Source: Paenibacillus sp. CC-CFT747 | Lineage (GTDB): Bacteria > Bacillota > Bacilli > Paenibacillales > NBRC-103111 | Length of the DNA stretch: 64,000 nucleotides | Assembly: GCA_030323305.1 (NCBI GenBank) | Contig: CP106741.1 | Coordinates: 5,455,501-5,519,500, forward strand | Reading direction: 5' to 3' | Notes under the pieces: generated by a model | What the model was told of the DNA's origin: nothing | What the model saw: only the letters and a program-made list of their open reading frames with translations | Databases searched by the model: none | Part shown: positions 19,667 through 28,688 of the stretch, piece after piece | Position numbering within the stretch: position 1 is the stretch's first letter | Layout: each line of letters opens with the position of its first letter | Made by a program: the position numbers and the translations under genes

Positions 19667-19708
19667 AAAAAAACCACACGAGTCCACAATTATCCTTTTG
19701 TGGAGTCG
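19667..19708 (-). terminator. Terminator of the histidinol-phosphatase transcript
   Basis: An 11-bp stem with one mismatch (19679-19689 with 19698-19708) is followed on the minus strand by seven T residues (19673-19667). It separates the upstream transcript from the sugar-cluster promoter. Confidence 0.7.
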
Positions 19709-19781
19709 TTGGCCAATTTCTTCTACCCTTTTTTCTTTCTATAGCGCTTTTATAAAACCCAAGGGGTTGTATGCTTTCTCT

Positions 19782-20602
19782 CTATCTCTGCCCGACGGCC
19801 TTTTCAAACCAATCCCAGCCGGCGCCGGCGTCTTCCGGTTTGTGGGCATCCGACCCGTATACGCATTCGATCCCGGAAGCAAGGCAATCCTCCAAAAACC
19901 ACACGGGAACATACGCCTTTCCGCAAGTTCCCACCCGAAGCCCCGCCGTATTGACATCGAGCCCCATTCCGCTCGCCAATAGCTTAGGCTTGATCCGAGT
20001 CAACCTCTCGTTCATCTGGCTGTCGTCCATCGGCGGCAGAGCATCGCGGAATTTCTCGATCAGCTGGACGTGGCCGAGCCGTTTGCGTCCCGGCAGGGAA
20101 GCCGCCCATTCCAGCGCCTGCTCGACATGATCGTAGTATTCCTCCACGACCCTTTCCATCGAGCCATAGTATTCCAGAATGCCTTCCCTGAAATCGGCCG
20201 GCGTAAAATCCAGGCACCGCATTCCGCCCTTTCCGGGCAAGTAGTGCACGGAGACCAGAAGGTCCTCGAGCCGGTCGGCATATGGCGCGATCAACTCATC
20301 GGCGAAATCCGTTCTTCCGGGCAGGTAGTCCAGCTCCAGGCCGACGGTTACTTCAATTTTACCGGCGTAGCTTCTTTTAAGTCCTTCCACGTAATCCATG
20401 TACGAGGGAGCTCCTGAAGATCCATCGCCAGCTCCCGCATCAGCGGCTCGTTGTCTACCCAGCCTTGCGGCAAAGGAGGATGTTCGCTGAACGTGTAGCG
20501 GTCGAAACCGAGACGAATCGCCTGTTCCAGGTAATCAGCCGCTTCCGCCGGACTTCCGTGCCGGCAATAGGGGGTGTGCGTATGCCCATTCCATTTCAGC
20601 AT
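19782..20602 (-). CDS. hisJ: Histidinol-phosphatase HisJ family, PHP domain (one-base frameshift)
   Basis: The restored protein has about 273 residues. KWNGHTHTPYCRHG at residues 3-16 supplies the first PHP metal ligands. GLELDYLPG, LVSVHYLPG and VYGSDAHKPED supply the rest. This is the PHP-type histidinol phosphatase that performs a late step of histidine synthesis in Bacillota, although other sugar phosphatases share the fold. One base is missing in GGG 20406-20408, giving ELPSYMDYVEGLKRSY when restored. The start at 20602 follows AAGGGAGAAAG. The N-terminal fragment overlaps the region after a DeoR regulator. Confidence 0.75.
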
Positions 20603-20682
20603 CTTTCTTTCTCCCTTGTCTATTGTAAATGGTCTCATAAGTCTGTCTGACCTTACGTCCAGAGGTCGCCCCAATGCACGGG

Positions 20683-21483
20683 TCAGCTTCGGTAGGCCGC
20701 TTCCGCCACGTGAACCGCGATCCCTTCCCGCTCCATGACATCCGCCAGTTCTCCCGTCAGCGGGGCGTCCGTGATGCAGGCCGTGATGGACTCCAGAGGA
20801 GCTACAGTGAACAGTGATGTCTTGCCGACCTTAGAGTGGTCGAAGACCGCCATCGTTTCAGCCGATCGCCGGATGAGCACCTTGGCTATCTCCGCCTCCA
20901 GCTCCGAATAGGTAGACAGCCCCTGAGCCGCCGTAATGCCGTCGATTCCGAGGAACATTTTGCCGATATGAAGCCCCTCCACCATCTTCTCCGCCAACGG
21001 TCCGCAGAGCTCGAAGCTTTTGTTGCGCATGATTCCTCCGGTCACCACCACCTGAATGGAATCGTTGTCCGCGAGCTCCATGGCAATGTTCACGGCATTG
21101 GTCACCACGGTAATTCCCTGCCGCGCCTTCAAGGCCTTGGCGATCAGGAACGTCGTGGTTCCTCCCGACAGACCTATGATATCCCCTTCCTCGATCAGGG
21201 ACGCGGCTTTGACCGCAACCGCTTCCTTCTCGATCCAGGAAAAGTTCTTTCTTTCCGTAAAGGAAACCTCCCTCGCCGAGTTGAAGCCGTCGTATAGGGC
21301 TCCTCCAATCGTGCGGATGATGGGCTCCGTTTTCTCAAGAGAATCCAGGTCCCGCCGTGCGGTCGCTTCCGAGCAGTCGAACCAGTCCACGACTTCTTGA
21401 ACAGTAATTCTTCCATTCTGCTTCAAGGCGCTCAGGATTTTATCCCGTCGCGCTTTTCCTTTAGAAACAAGGGATTCGCTCAT
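20683..21483 (-). CDS. DeoR/GlpR-family transcriptional regulator
   Basis: This intact protein of 266 residues has an N-terminal helix-turn-helix ITVQEVVDWFDCSEATARRDLDSL (residues 26-49). The sugar-phosphate sensor domain has SGGTTTFLIAK, VVTNAVNIAMEL and MAVFDHSKVG. It is distinct from the DeoR gene at 4.1-4.9 kb. Its target is unknown; the sugar cluster begins about 1.2 kb downstream on the same strand, which makes it a second candidate regulator. Confidence 0.82.
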   Translation of the reverse strand: MSESLVSKGKARRDKILSALKQNGRITVQEVVDWFDCSEATARRDLDSLEKTEPIIRTIGGALYDGFNSAREVSFTERKNFSWIEKEAVAVKAASLIEEGDIIGLSGGTTTFLIAKALKARQGITVVTNAVNIAMELADNDSIQVVVTGGIMRNKSFELCGPLAEKMVEGLHIGKMFLGIDGITAAQGLSTYSELEAEIAKVLIRRSAETMAVFDHSKVGKTSLFTVAPLESITACITDAPLTGELADVMEREGIAVHVAEAAYRS

Positions 21484-21516
21484 GCTTATGCCCCTTTCGA
21501 CCTTGCAGCGGTTAAG

Positions 21517-22410
21517 CTAGTCTTTCTTCAGCAAATCAGTTAATGCCTTCTCTATCGTATCGTATTGAAAGAAAAATCCGTGATCCAGCAGAGCCTTCGG
21601 CCTGACCCGCTGGCCCTGGACCATCAGCACCGACATTTCCCCGAAGAGAGCGCGGAGCAGGAATTCCGGAACCGGAAACCAGTGCGGGCGGTGAAGCGCC
21701 TTGCCGAGAGCCCGGCCAAAATCATCGTTCCTCACCGGATAGGGCGCGGAAGCGTTGACAGGACCGCTAATGCTCTCGTTCTCCAGGCAGAAAACGATCG
21801 CCCGCACCATGTCCTCGATGTGAATCCACGAGAACCATTGCCGTCCGCTTGCGATCCGGCCGCCCCCGCCCATTTTGTAAGGGAGCATCATGGGAGGAAG
21901 CGCCCCTTCCTTATTATCCAGCACCATGGAGATTCTCAGCTTAACGACGCGCGTTCCGCGAATTTCATCGGCCGCCTCTTCCCACTGCTCCACCACCTCC
22001 GCGAGAAAGTCGGTCAGATGCTTGGGGCTGCTTTCATCAAAGTCACCGGTTTCCGAGGTTCCGTAGATGGACATGCCCGAGCCGTTTACCACGACGGCGG
22101 GCTTGTGCTTCAACCGGTCTACCAGCTCGGCAATGCGCCGGGTCGCCGTAAGCCGGGAATCCAGGATCCTTTTCTTGGCCTCCTCGTTCCAGCGCTGGTT
22201 AATCGACTCGCCCGCCAGGTTTACGATAGCGTCCACGCCTTCGAGCAGGCTTGGTGACTGCTGCATTTGGTCCCACGTGACGGTCTTTATTCCGTCTTTT
22301 TCTTCACCAGGGTGTCTGGAAATGAGAATCACTTCGTGGTTCCGATTCTTGAGATGCCGGATCAGACGACCGCCGATAAAACCCGTTCCACCGGAAACCG
22401 CTATTTTCAT
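21517..22410 (-). CDS. TIGR01777-family NAD(P)-binding epimerase-like protein
   Basis: This 297-residue protein has the Rossmann glycine motif VSGGTGFIGG at its start. The family's VNLAGESINQRWNEEAKKRI and VNGSGMSIYGTSETGDFDE follow, and the C-terminal DUF1731-type region PHWFPVPEFLLRALFGEM is present. It belongs to the YfhF/SulA-like extended SDR proteins, whose substrate is not established. The start at 22410 is preferred since GGAGGG lies 6 bases upstream; the ATG at 22416 abuts it. Confidence 0.82.
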   Translation of the reverse strand: MKIAVSGGTGFIGGRLIRHLKNRNHEVILISRHPGEEKDGIKTVTWDQMQQSPSLLEGVDAIVNLAGESINQRWNEEAKKRILDSRLTATRRIAELVDRLKHKPAVVVNGSGMSIYGTSETGDFDESSPKHLTDFLAEVVEQWEEAADEIRGTRVVKLRISMVLDNKEGALPPMMLPYKMGGGGRIASGRQWFSWIHIEDMVRAIVFCLENESISGPVNASAPYPVRNDDFGRALGKALHRPHWFPVPEFLLRALFGEMSVLMVQGQRVRPKALLDHGFFFQYDTIEKALTDLLKKD

Positions 22411-22430
22411 TTCCATCCCTCCAGCCCATT

Positions 22431-23105
22431 TTAGACCCCTTGTCTGCCTTTTCTATCTGTACGGTTAAAGCTGTTGATTCTCGGTCTTGCTTGGGGGTGA
22501 GACAGACGGAGCGTCCGCCGCGGCAGCTTCCATTTGTAGAAGACGGAAAGCATCCTCATGATAATGACAGCCGCGAAAAGCATCCCCAGCCCTAACGGGC
22601 TGATGGCCGCCCCGCCGAGGCCTACCACAATCGCTGCCAGAATGGCCCACACGGCATAGATCTCATCCCGCAGCACAAGAGGCTTGCGACCCGCCAGGAC
22701 GTCCCGGATAATCCCGCCCCCTATTCCCGTCATGACAGCCGCTACGATCACGGCACTCATCGGATGCCCCATCCGTGTCGCGTATAGAGCCCCTTGAATG
22801 GCGAAGGCGGACAGGCCGATTGCATCGAAGAACGACTCCCACGTCTTCCACCGGGCAATCCACCCTGCCGGCAGGAGGAAGACGCAGGTCATCGCAACGA
22901 GTGCGGTCCGGAAGAGCATCCCCTGCTCCCAGAGGCTGGTAACCGGCACCCCAATCAGGAGGTTGCGGACAACGCCGCCTCCGAAGGCCGTGACCAGCCC
23001 CAGGACATATACCCCCAGAATATCATATTCTTCCTCCATGGCAACAATCGCTCCGCTCACGGCAAAAGCAATCGTTCCAATCAAGCTGAATAGCTCCCAG
23101 TTCAC
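22431..23105 (-). CDS. TRIC-like cation channel family membrane protein (UPF0126)
   Basis: This 224-residue membrane protein has two internal UPF0126 repeats, each with a conserved glycine/arginine turn (TAFGGGVVRNLLIGVP and TGIGGGIIRDVLAGRKP) in a seven-helix layout. Bacterial homologues of TRIC channels conduct K+ and form trimers. The basic tail (KWKLPRRTLRLSH) is predicted cytosolic. The GTG at 23105 is taken as start because GGAAGG is 9 bases upstream and the conserved domain starts there. An upstream GTG at 23162 has no ribosome binding site. Confidence 0.82.
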   Translation of the reverse strand: MNWELFSLIGTIAFAVSGAIVAMEEEYDILGVYVLGLVTAFGGGVVRNLLIGVPVTSLWEQGMLFRTALVAMTCVFLLPAGWIARWKTWESFFDAIGLSAFAIQGALYATRMGHPMSAVIVAAVMTGIGGGIIRDVLAGRKPLVLRDEIYAVWAILAAIVVGLGGAAISPLGLGMLFAAVIIMRMLSVFYKWKLPRRTLRLSHPQARPRINSFNRTDRKGRQGV

Positions 23106-23234
23106 CTCTGTCAGCCTTCCTTCACCTGTTGAATGTTCTGCTCCATTGTACAACCGATACACCCTATAGTATCATAGTTCTAACTGAACTTTCACCGCTA
23201 TTTTCTAGCAAAAAGACCCCAAAGGAGCAACCGA

Positions 23235-23498
23235 ATGAGCGTTCATCATGCCATTTCCGAACATTCCCGCCGTCAGAACCAACAAATTGAAGCTTTTCTC
23301 CAACTGGACCGGAAACGGGAACAGTCTATCGAGGAAGCGCTGGACCTTTGCCGCCGCGGAGAGCCTTTCTCCGTCGCCGAAATCAACCGGATCACGGCCG
23401 AGATCAACGAACGGGCCAAGAAAGGCATCATTCCCACACGCCGAATGGTGACCGAGCAAATGATTCGGGACTTTGCGGCCGCCCCCGGTAAACCGTAA
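23235..23498 (+). CDS. YpbS-like DUF2533 protein
   Basis: This 87-residue soluble protein begins MSVHHAISEHSRRQNQQIEAF and contains LDRKREQSIEEAL and AKKGIIPTRRMVT. It closely follows the pattern of Bacillus YpbS (DUF2533), a small helical protein of unknown function. AAGGAG precedes the start. A strong bidirectional terminator lies just downstream. Confidence 0.8.
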   Translation: MSVHHAISEHSRRQNQQIEAFLQLDRKREQSIEEALDLCRRGEPFSVAEINRITAEINERAKKGIIPTRRMVTEQMIRDFAAAPGKP

Positions 23499-23526
23499 GC
23501 CGCGGCTCCCTATTTCTGCCCAACTC

Positions 23527-23567
23527 AAAAACCTCCGGAACCGCACGCGGTGGCTCCGGAGGTTTTT
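23527..23567. terminator. Bidirectional terminator between ypbS-like and AIM24 genes
   Basis: A perfect 13-bp stem, AAAAACCTCCGGA (23527-23539) with TCCGGAGGTTTTT (23555-23567), encloses a smaller ACCGC/GCGGT stem. The T-run on each strand makes it work for both converging genes. Confidence 0.9.
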
Positions 23568-23584
23568 GGCGTATACGAATTAGA

Positions 23585-24369
23585 TCAGTCACCGTCGAAC
23601 AGGTTGCCGATTCCGCCCAGGAGGCTTCCTTCCTCTTTCTTCCCGCCCACTCGGGAAGCGGCGAAGATGCGGTCCGCCATCCGGCTGAACGGAAGGGACT
23701 GGATCCATACCTTGCCGGGTCCGCGAAGGGTAGCATAGAAGAGGCCTTCTCCGCCGAACAAGGCGGTTTTGACTCCCTTGACGAATTCAATGTCATAATC
23801 CACATCCTGCGTCATGCCCACCAGACACCCGGTATCGATCCGGATGACTTCGCCCGCCTGCAGCGTCTTCTCCAGCACCATCCCGCCGGAGTGGACGAAA
23901 GCCAGCCCGTCTCCTTCGATCTTCTGCATGATGAAGCCCTCTCCCCGAAGAAGCCCGTGCCGAGCTTGCGCTGAAAATCAATGCCTACGGATACCCCTTT
24001 GGCCGCGCAAAGGAAGGAATCCTTCTGGCATACGATTTTACCGCCGAGAACGCTCAGGTCAAGCGGAATGATTTTGCCGGGATAAGGGGAGGCGAAGGTG
24101 ACGGTTTTCTTGCCGCGGGCCCCGTTCGTAAAGACCGTCATGAACAGGCTTTCGCCCGTCAAAAGCCGCTTCCCCGCTCCCATCAGTTTGCCCATGAAGC
24201 CTTTGTTCTCGGAGCTTCCGTCGCCGAAGATGGTCTGCATTTGAATGCCGTCGTCCATCATCATGAAGCTGCCCGCTTCCGCTATTACACTTTCCCCGGG
24301 ATCGAGCTCGATCTCCACGCACTGCATTTCATTCCCCATAATGCGATAGTCAATTTCATGAGCATTCAT
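23585..24369 (-). CDS. AIM24/TIGR00266-family protein (one-base frameshift)
   Basis: The restored protein has about 261 residues with the AIM24 (DUF124) double-stranded beta-helix pattern: ELDPGESVIAEAGSFMMMDDGIQM, TFASPYPGKIIPLDL, QKDSFLCAAKGVSVGIDF and VHSGGMVLEKTLQAGEVIRIDTGCLVG. The function of bacterial members is unknown. One base is missing in CCCC 23943-23946; restored, the frame reads GTGFFGGEGFIMQKIEG. The last 25 residues are Gly/Lys/Glu rich and end in an acidic GNLFDGD. Confidence 0.82.
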
Positions 24370-24384
24370 TGGTTGGCCTCCTCT

Positions 24385-24759
24385 TTATTCTTCCGGGAAA
24401 TAATCTTTCTTTAACTGCCGCAGCTCCTCCAAGGATCTTTCGGCATAGCGGACGAAGCCTTGAAGGGCATCCATTTCCCTTCGGATCGCGTCGCGCAGTG
24501 AGCTTTTGTAATCCGGAACGTTTCCGGCAAAGGAGCGCACCGACTCAAGCGGCATAAGCGCAATTTCCCCTTCCGAGAGCGCTCTTCTCTGATGAAAGAA
24601 TGCCACATCCGCCATCGTCGGCTGATGAAGATCCCCTTGATCGGGATGCTTCACGACGGCCAGCACCTTAACCGCTGCTTTACGGGGAGTCACTTCCACC
24701 ACTTCTCCTATGTATTCGCCCGTTTTGTAGGCGGCAAGGACGCGGGTTCCTGCTTCCAT
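24385..24759 (-). CDS. kapB: Kinase-associated protein KapB family
   Basis: The protein has 124 residues with the KapB layout: AAYKTGEYIGEVVEV, KVLAVVKHPDQGDLH, ADVAFFHQRRALSEGE and PDYKSSLRDAI. In Bacillus subtilis KapB influences the KinB sporulation kinase. The start at 24759 follows GGAGGAAAT; an upstream ATG at 24804 has no ribosome binding site and lacks conservation. The lipoprotein signal of the wider KapB literature is not seen here, so it is likely cytosolic. Confidence 0.78.
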   Translation of the reverse strand: MEAGTRVLAAYKTGEYIGEVVEVTPRKAAVKVLAVVKHPDQGDLHQPTMADVAFFHQRRALSEGEIALMPLESVRSFAGNVPDYKSSLRDAIRREMDALQGFVRYAERSLEELRQLKKDYFPEE

Positions 24760-24820
24760 TCTATTTCCTCCTTCCTCCAAATGAGTCCTCTTCGTCTTGG
24801 ACAACCGGTTCTACCACCTC

Positions 24821-25135
24821 TTACCCTCTCTGGTAAGGCTTTAAGAAACGGTAGAGTTCATCCACGGAATGCATGGCGTACAGCTTATGGAACGGCTTTC
24901 CCTCCTTCAGCACCACCAGGCAAGGAATGGAGGTAATTTCCCATTGGGCCGCCCTCTCGGGAAGAAAATTAACGTTGGCTTTGGTCAAGGGAAGGCGGTC
25001 CAGCATGACCTCGACAATACCGAGCATCCGTTCGGCCAGCTTACAGGTTCCGCACAAGGGGGTATAGAAGAACACAATCGCGTCCTCGCGCCGCCATAAG
25101 GCCTGCTCCAGCTCCTTCGGTGTCCATTCCTTCAT
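24821..25135 (-). CDS. Thioredoxin-like protein
   Basis: This intact protein of 104 residues has a thioredoxin fold. FFYTPLCGTCKLAERML (residues 22-38) holds the active-site CGTC, and ITSIPCLVVLKEGKP holds the cis-proline, with an extra cysteine just after it. It has no signal peptide, so it is a cytosolic thiol-disulfide reductase or chaperone. CGTC differs from the classical CGPC and usually shifts the redox potential. It is grouped with a DUF6483-like gene only 10 bases upstream. Confidence 0.8.
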   Translation of the reverse strand: MKEWTPKELEQALWRREDAIVFFYTPLCGTCKLAERMLGIVEVMLDRLPLTKANVNFLPERAAQWEITSIPCLVVLKEGKPFHKLYAMHSVDELYRFLKPYQRG

Positions 25136-25145
25136 AACGAAATCC

Positions 25146-25813
25146 TCACACCGATTCCACTCCAGCCGTCTTCTGCAGCCAGTCGGTCAGACCTTCCTCC
25201 ACCTCTTCTCCCGGAAGACCTCCCGCCTCTCTCTCCTCCGGAGATTTCAACAGCAGGTTCTCGTAGAAGCGGATGCCGATCTCGCGCATTTGTTCCGGAT
25301 TGAGTGGAAGCAGCTCATAGAGCAGGTTCTCGGCCTGGTCATACTGCCCAGCCTTCTCATAATAGACGAACAACCGCGCCTTCATCTGAGGAGGAAGCTC
25401 ATACGCGCTCAGGCGGTCGATCAGGGCCTGGATATCCGCATGGTAATCGAGAGCCGACGTTTCCACGTTGTTCTCGGATGCGGCAAGCCCCAGCTGCAGC
25501 CCCTTTAAATGCCGGAGGTAAGCTTGGTCCTGCTCGCCCAAGCTCTCATACAAATCCCCTCCTCCTTAAGCATAGCCGCGAGAATCAGCACTTTTTCGCT
25601 CTCCACCACACCGTCCTTCTGCAGAATGCCGATGATGTCCCGTTCGCTTAAGCTCGTCAGAAGCTTGGAATTCAACCGGAAATGACGATTAAGCAGTTCC
25701 TCCAGAAGGTCGAAGGCCTGCTGCTGCTTTTGTTCCTTGCGAAGACCGGAAATGGTCGCTATGGCGGTCGTGATTTGTTCGATCATGCGTAAAATATAGT
25801 CTCGTTGGTACAT
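25146..25813 (-). CDS. DUF6483-like helical protein (one-base frameshift)
   Basis: About 222 residues, entirely alpha-helical by composition, beginning MYQRDYILRMIEQITTAIATI. The first half pattern (LRKEQKQQQAFDLLEELLNRHF) matches DUF6483 as I remember it. The second half contains AKLFVYYEKAGQYDQAENLL-type TPR-like repeats (ARLFVYYEKAGQYDQAENLL). One base is lost in CCCC 25556-25559, and restoring it gives LKEEGDLYESLGEQDQAYL. Function unknown; probably a cytosolic scaffold-like protein. Confidence 0.6.
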
Positions 25814-25891
25814 ATCACGCTCTCCTCCCTGCTGGTATCCTTGGCTTAGTAAGGGTATACGGACGAAGGGGCATCCCGTTTCCGCAGCCTG

Positions 25892-26409
25892 TTAACCGGT
25901 GAGCTCCGCCAAACGGCGAAGGGTGACCGCCATGTGCTCAAGCAGGCTTTGTAAGTCCCCGATAACCTCTTCCCCGAATTTGCGCCCGAAGTCAACCGAC
26001 GCCTCTACCCGGTACCCCTTATCCTGTTGATCGAAGTCGAAGGTCACCTGCTGCCGGATCCGGCATTCCGTTCCCCAAATCTCCCTCATGGCACTCTGGA
26101 TGGCGGGACACTGACTTTCCACCTCATTCACGGTAAGTTGAAAAAAAGCTCAAGCCGGCAGCCGGGAACGGCCTCCCGCTTCTCGAGAATCTCGGCGGAC
26201 AAATCGTAGGTGTCCGCCTCCAGCCGAAATTCGGCCGACGCTTCCGGCTTGTCCGGAAGCCGGAAACGGATGGCATAGGCACGGGACATGGAAGCAAGCT
26301 CCACCCGGTCGCTGCGGCCTAAAATAAGGAGCTCGCCCTTCAAATCAAGGTCGTAGACCGCTCCCTCCGCTACCACCTTAAGGTTTTCATAAATGGTGGG
26401 ATCGAACAT
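25892..26409 (-). CDS. Conserved protein of unknown function (one-base frameshift)
   Basis: Two overlapping ORFs (26128-26409 and 25892-26131) look like separate genes with a 4-base overlap. I read them as one gene of about 172 residues, because adding one base to A7 at 26141-26147 gives RLELFFQLTVNEVESQCPAIQSAMREIWG without a break. The N-terminal part (VYDLDLKGELLILGRSDRVELASMSRAYAIRF) looks like a beta-rich domain, and the C-terminal part ends in a helix (DLQSLLEHMAVTLRRLAEL). I do not recognise a named family with confidence. Confidence 0.55.
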
Positions 26410-26530
26410 GCTTCCATCCTTCCCTTATTTGGCAATAGGATCAAATCACCTATATTTTCTCGCATCCCCACGCCGATAGCAAGCCTTCTCTTGGGTCCCC
26501 CGTTATAATTGTTTTTTCCGCATTCCCAGC

Positions 26531-26559
26531 TTGCCTGTCCCTCCCGCTGCCGTTAAAAT
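26531..26559 (+). promoter_or_regulatory. Sigma-A-like promoter for the small basic protein
   Basis: TTGCCT (26531-26536) and TAAAAT (26554-26559) are separated by 17 bases, 31 bases before the start at 26591. Confidence 0.45.
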
Positions 26560-26590
26560 AAGAGGTATACCAATCAAGGCAGGTGTCGAC

Positions 26591-26794
26591 ATGACGGAAT
26601 CGAAGACCCCGGATAACATGGAGGGTGAGCCCAAAAAGATCAGCCTGGCGGAAGCCGTGCGCAACAAGCTCGCCCAGAAGAAGCAAGCGCAGCAGAACGA
26701 CAGCAGCAACCCGCAGCGTGCCGGTAATATGAAGGCCAAAAGCCAAATGACCAAGAAGGTCAACAACCAGCGCCGCCGGACTGGCGGCAGCTAG
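26591..26794 (+). CDS. Small basic hydrophilic protein, unknown function
   Basis: This 67-residue protein runs MTESKTPDNMEGEPKKISL to RRRTGGS. It is rich in Lys, Gln and Asn (AQKKQAQQNDSSNPQRAG), with no hydrophobic segment, so it is probably disordered and cytosolic. The start at 26591 has AGGCAGGT upstream; the longer reading from 26531 covers the promoter. A terminator-like hairpin follows at 26882. I do not recognise a family; spore-associated or nucleic-acid-binding roles are possible but unsupported. Confidence 0.55.
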   Translation: MTESKTPDNMEGEPKKISLAEAVRNKLAQKKQAQQNDSSNPQRAGNMKAKSQMTKKVNNQRRRTGGS

Positions 26795-26881
26795 AGCCGG
26801 CCGGTTCGTCCGCGTGAAAGCTGACTTACAGGAGTTTGCTCCTTAAGGATAAGCAAGACCGTACGGCCAGGCTCGGGATCG

Positions 26882-26905
26882 AAAAAGACGGGAAACCGTC
26901 TTTTT
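26882..26905. terminator. Bidirectional terminator
   Basis: AAAAAGACGG (26882-26891), GAAA loop, CCGTCTTTTT (26896-26905) form a perfect 10-bp stem with T-runs on both strands. Confidence 0.85.
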
Positions 26906-26951
26906 TGTTGCCGTTGGTTATGCCGCAGCGAAGTCTTTTCGAACGCAAAAG

Positions 26952-26980
26952 AAAAAAGCCGCGGCGCCTTTCTCCGCAGC
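26952..26980 (-). terminator. Terminator of the ykpA-like gene
   Basis: On the minus strand GCTGCGG pairs with CCGCGGC with one G-T-like mismatch and is followed by six T residues (26957-26952). Confidence 0.5.
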
Positions 26981-27022
26981 TCTTTCCCCTGCCCTTCATG
27001 GGTTTTATCCCCATCCCCTTAC

Positions 27023-28638
27023 TTATGCATACATCTCCTGCCGAAGCTTCTGCACGTCGGGGTTCTCCAGGTACTCGTCGAACGTCATCATGCGGTCGAT
27101 CAAGCCCTTTGGTGTAATCTCGATGATCCGGTTAGCGATCGTCTGGATGAACTGATGGTCATGAGAAACGAACAGGACGGTTCCGTCGAAATCCACCAGC
27201 CCGTTGTTCAAAGCCGTGATGGACTCCAGGTCCAAATGGTTCGTCGGCTCGTCGAGAATAAGCACGTTCGCCCCGACCATCATCATTCTCGAAAGCATAC
27301 AGCGGACCTTTTCTCCACCGGACAGGACGCTCGCCTGCTTCAAGGCCTCTTCTCCGGAGAACAGCATCCGGCCGAGGAAGCCGCGGAGGAAGGATTCGTC
27401 CTGCTCCTTGGAATATTGGCGAAGCCAGTCGATCAGGTTCAGCTCCACCCCGTCGAAATACTTGGAGTTGTCGATCGGGAAGTAAGCCTGGGACGTGGTA
27501 ACCCCCAAGTGAAGCTGCCGGAGTCTGCCTCCTGCTCCTTCATCAGGATCTCGAACAGCGTCGACTTGGCATGGCCGTTCGGCCCGACGAAGGCAATCTT
27601 GTCCCCTTTGTTAATCGTGAAGCTGACGTTGTTCAGCACCGGCTCGCCGTCTACGGTCTTGGACAGATTCTCCACAGTTAGAAGCTGCTTGCCCGCCTCA
27701 CGGTCGGCTTTAAAGTTGATATAAGGGTATTTTCTCGAGGAAGGCTTGATGTCTTCCAGCGTAAGCTTCTCCAGCGTTTTCTTACGTGAGGTCGCCTGCT
27801 TGGATTTCGAGGCGTTCGCGCTGAACCGGCGGATGAACTCCTCCAGCTCTTTGCGCTTCTCTTCGATTTTCTTGTTCTTGTCGGTCAACAGCTTCGTGGC
27901 CAGCTGGCTGGACTCATACCAGAAGTCATAGTTACCGACGTACAGCTGGATTTTGCCGAAATCGATGTCCGCGATGTGCGTACAAACTTGGTTCAGGAAG
28001 TGACGGTCGTGGCTGACCACGATGACGGTGCCGTCAAATTTGGCCAGGAAGTTTTCCAGCCAGTTGATGGATTCCAGGTTCAAATGGTTAGTCGGCTCAT
28101 CGAGGAGCAGAATGTTCGGGTTGCCGAACAGAGCCTGCGCCAGCAGGACGCGGACCTTCTCGTTCCCGCCCAGTTCCTTCATCTTCAGCTCGTGCATTGC
28201 CTTCGGAATGCCGAGACCGATCAAGAGCTCCGCCGCATCCGATTCCGCTTCCCAGCCGTTCAATTCCGCGAAGTCGCCCTCAAGCTCCGCCGCTCGCATT
28301 CCGTCCTCATCCGTAAAGTCGGACTTGGAGTAGATGGCATCCTTCTCTTCCATAATCGAATAGAGCTTGGAGTGCCCCATGATGACCGTCTTCAACACTT
28401 CGTATTCGTCATATTCAAAATGGTTCTGCTTCAGAACAGCCATTCGCTCGCCCGGTGTAATGTGAACCTCGCCCCGGGTGGATTCGATCTCCCCGGAGAG
28501 AATTTTCAGAAACGTGGATTTCCCCGCTCCGTTCGCCCCGATCAAGCCATAGCAGTTGCCGGGGGTGAATTTAATATTAACGTCCTCAAAAAGAGCACGG
28601 CTTCCGTAACGAAGCGTGATATTGCTCGTACTGATCAT
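27023..28638 (-). CDS. ABC-F family ATPase, YkpA-like (one-base frameshift)
   Basis: The restored protein has about 538 residues with two ABC domains and no membrane segments. NBD1 has GLIGANGAGKSTFLK and the family-specific signature LGGNEKVRVLLAQ. NBD2 has GPNGHAKST and LSGGEKVRCMLSRMM. The linker FSANASKSKQATSRKKTLEKL is typical of the YkpA/YbiT group. ABC-F proteins bind the ribosome E site and rescue stalled translation. One base is lost in C5 27502-27506, and restored it reads SFTWGVTTSQAYFPIDNSKY. The NBD2 Walker A has Ala for the usual Gly before Lys. Confidence 0.86.
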
Positions 28639-28688
28639 TGTCTAACCGCCTTTATCTCCATTATGGTTACCCATTATAACACAGCGAG

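Noticed and set aside
25892..26409. Two genes with an ATGA overlap
   Set aside because: One added base in A7 joins them into a continuous protein, so a single frameshifted gene is more likely.
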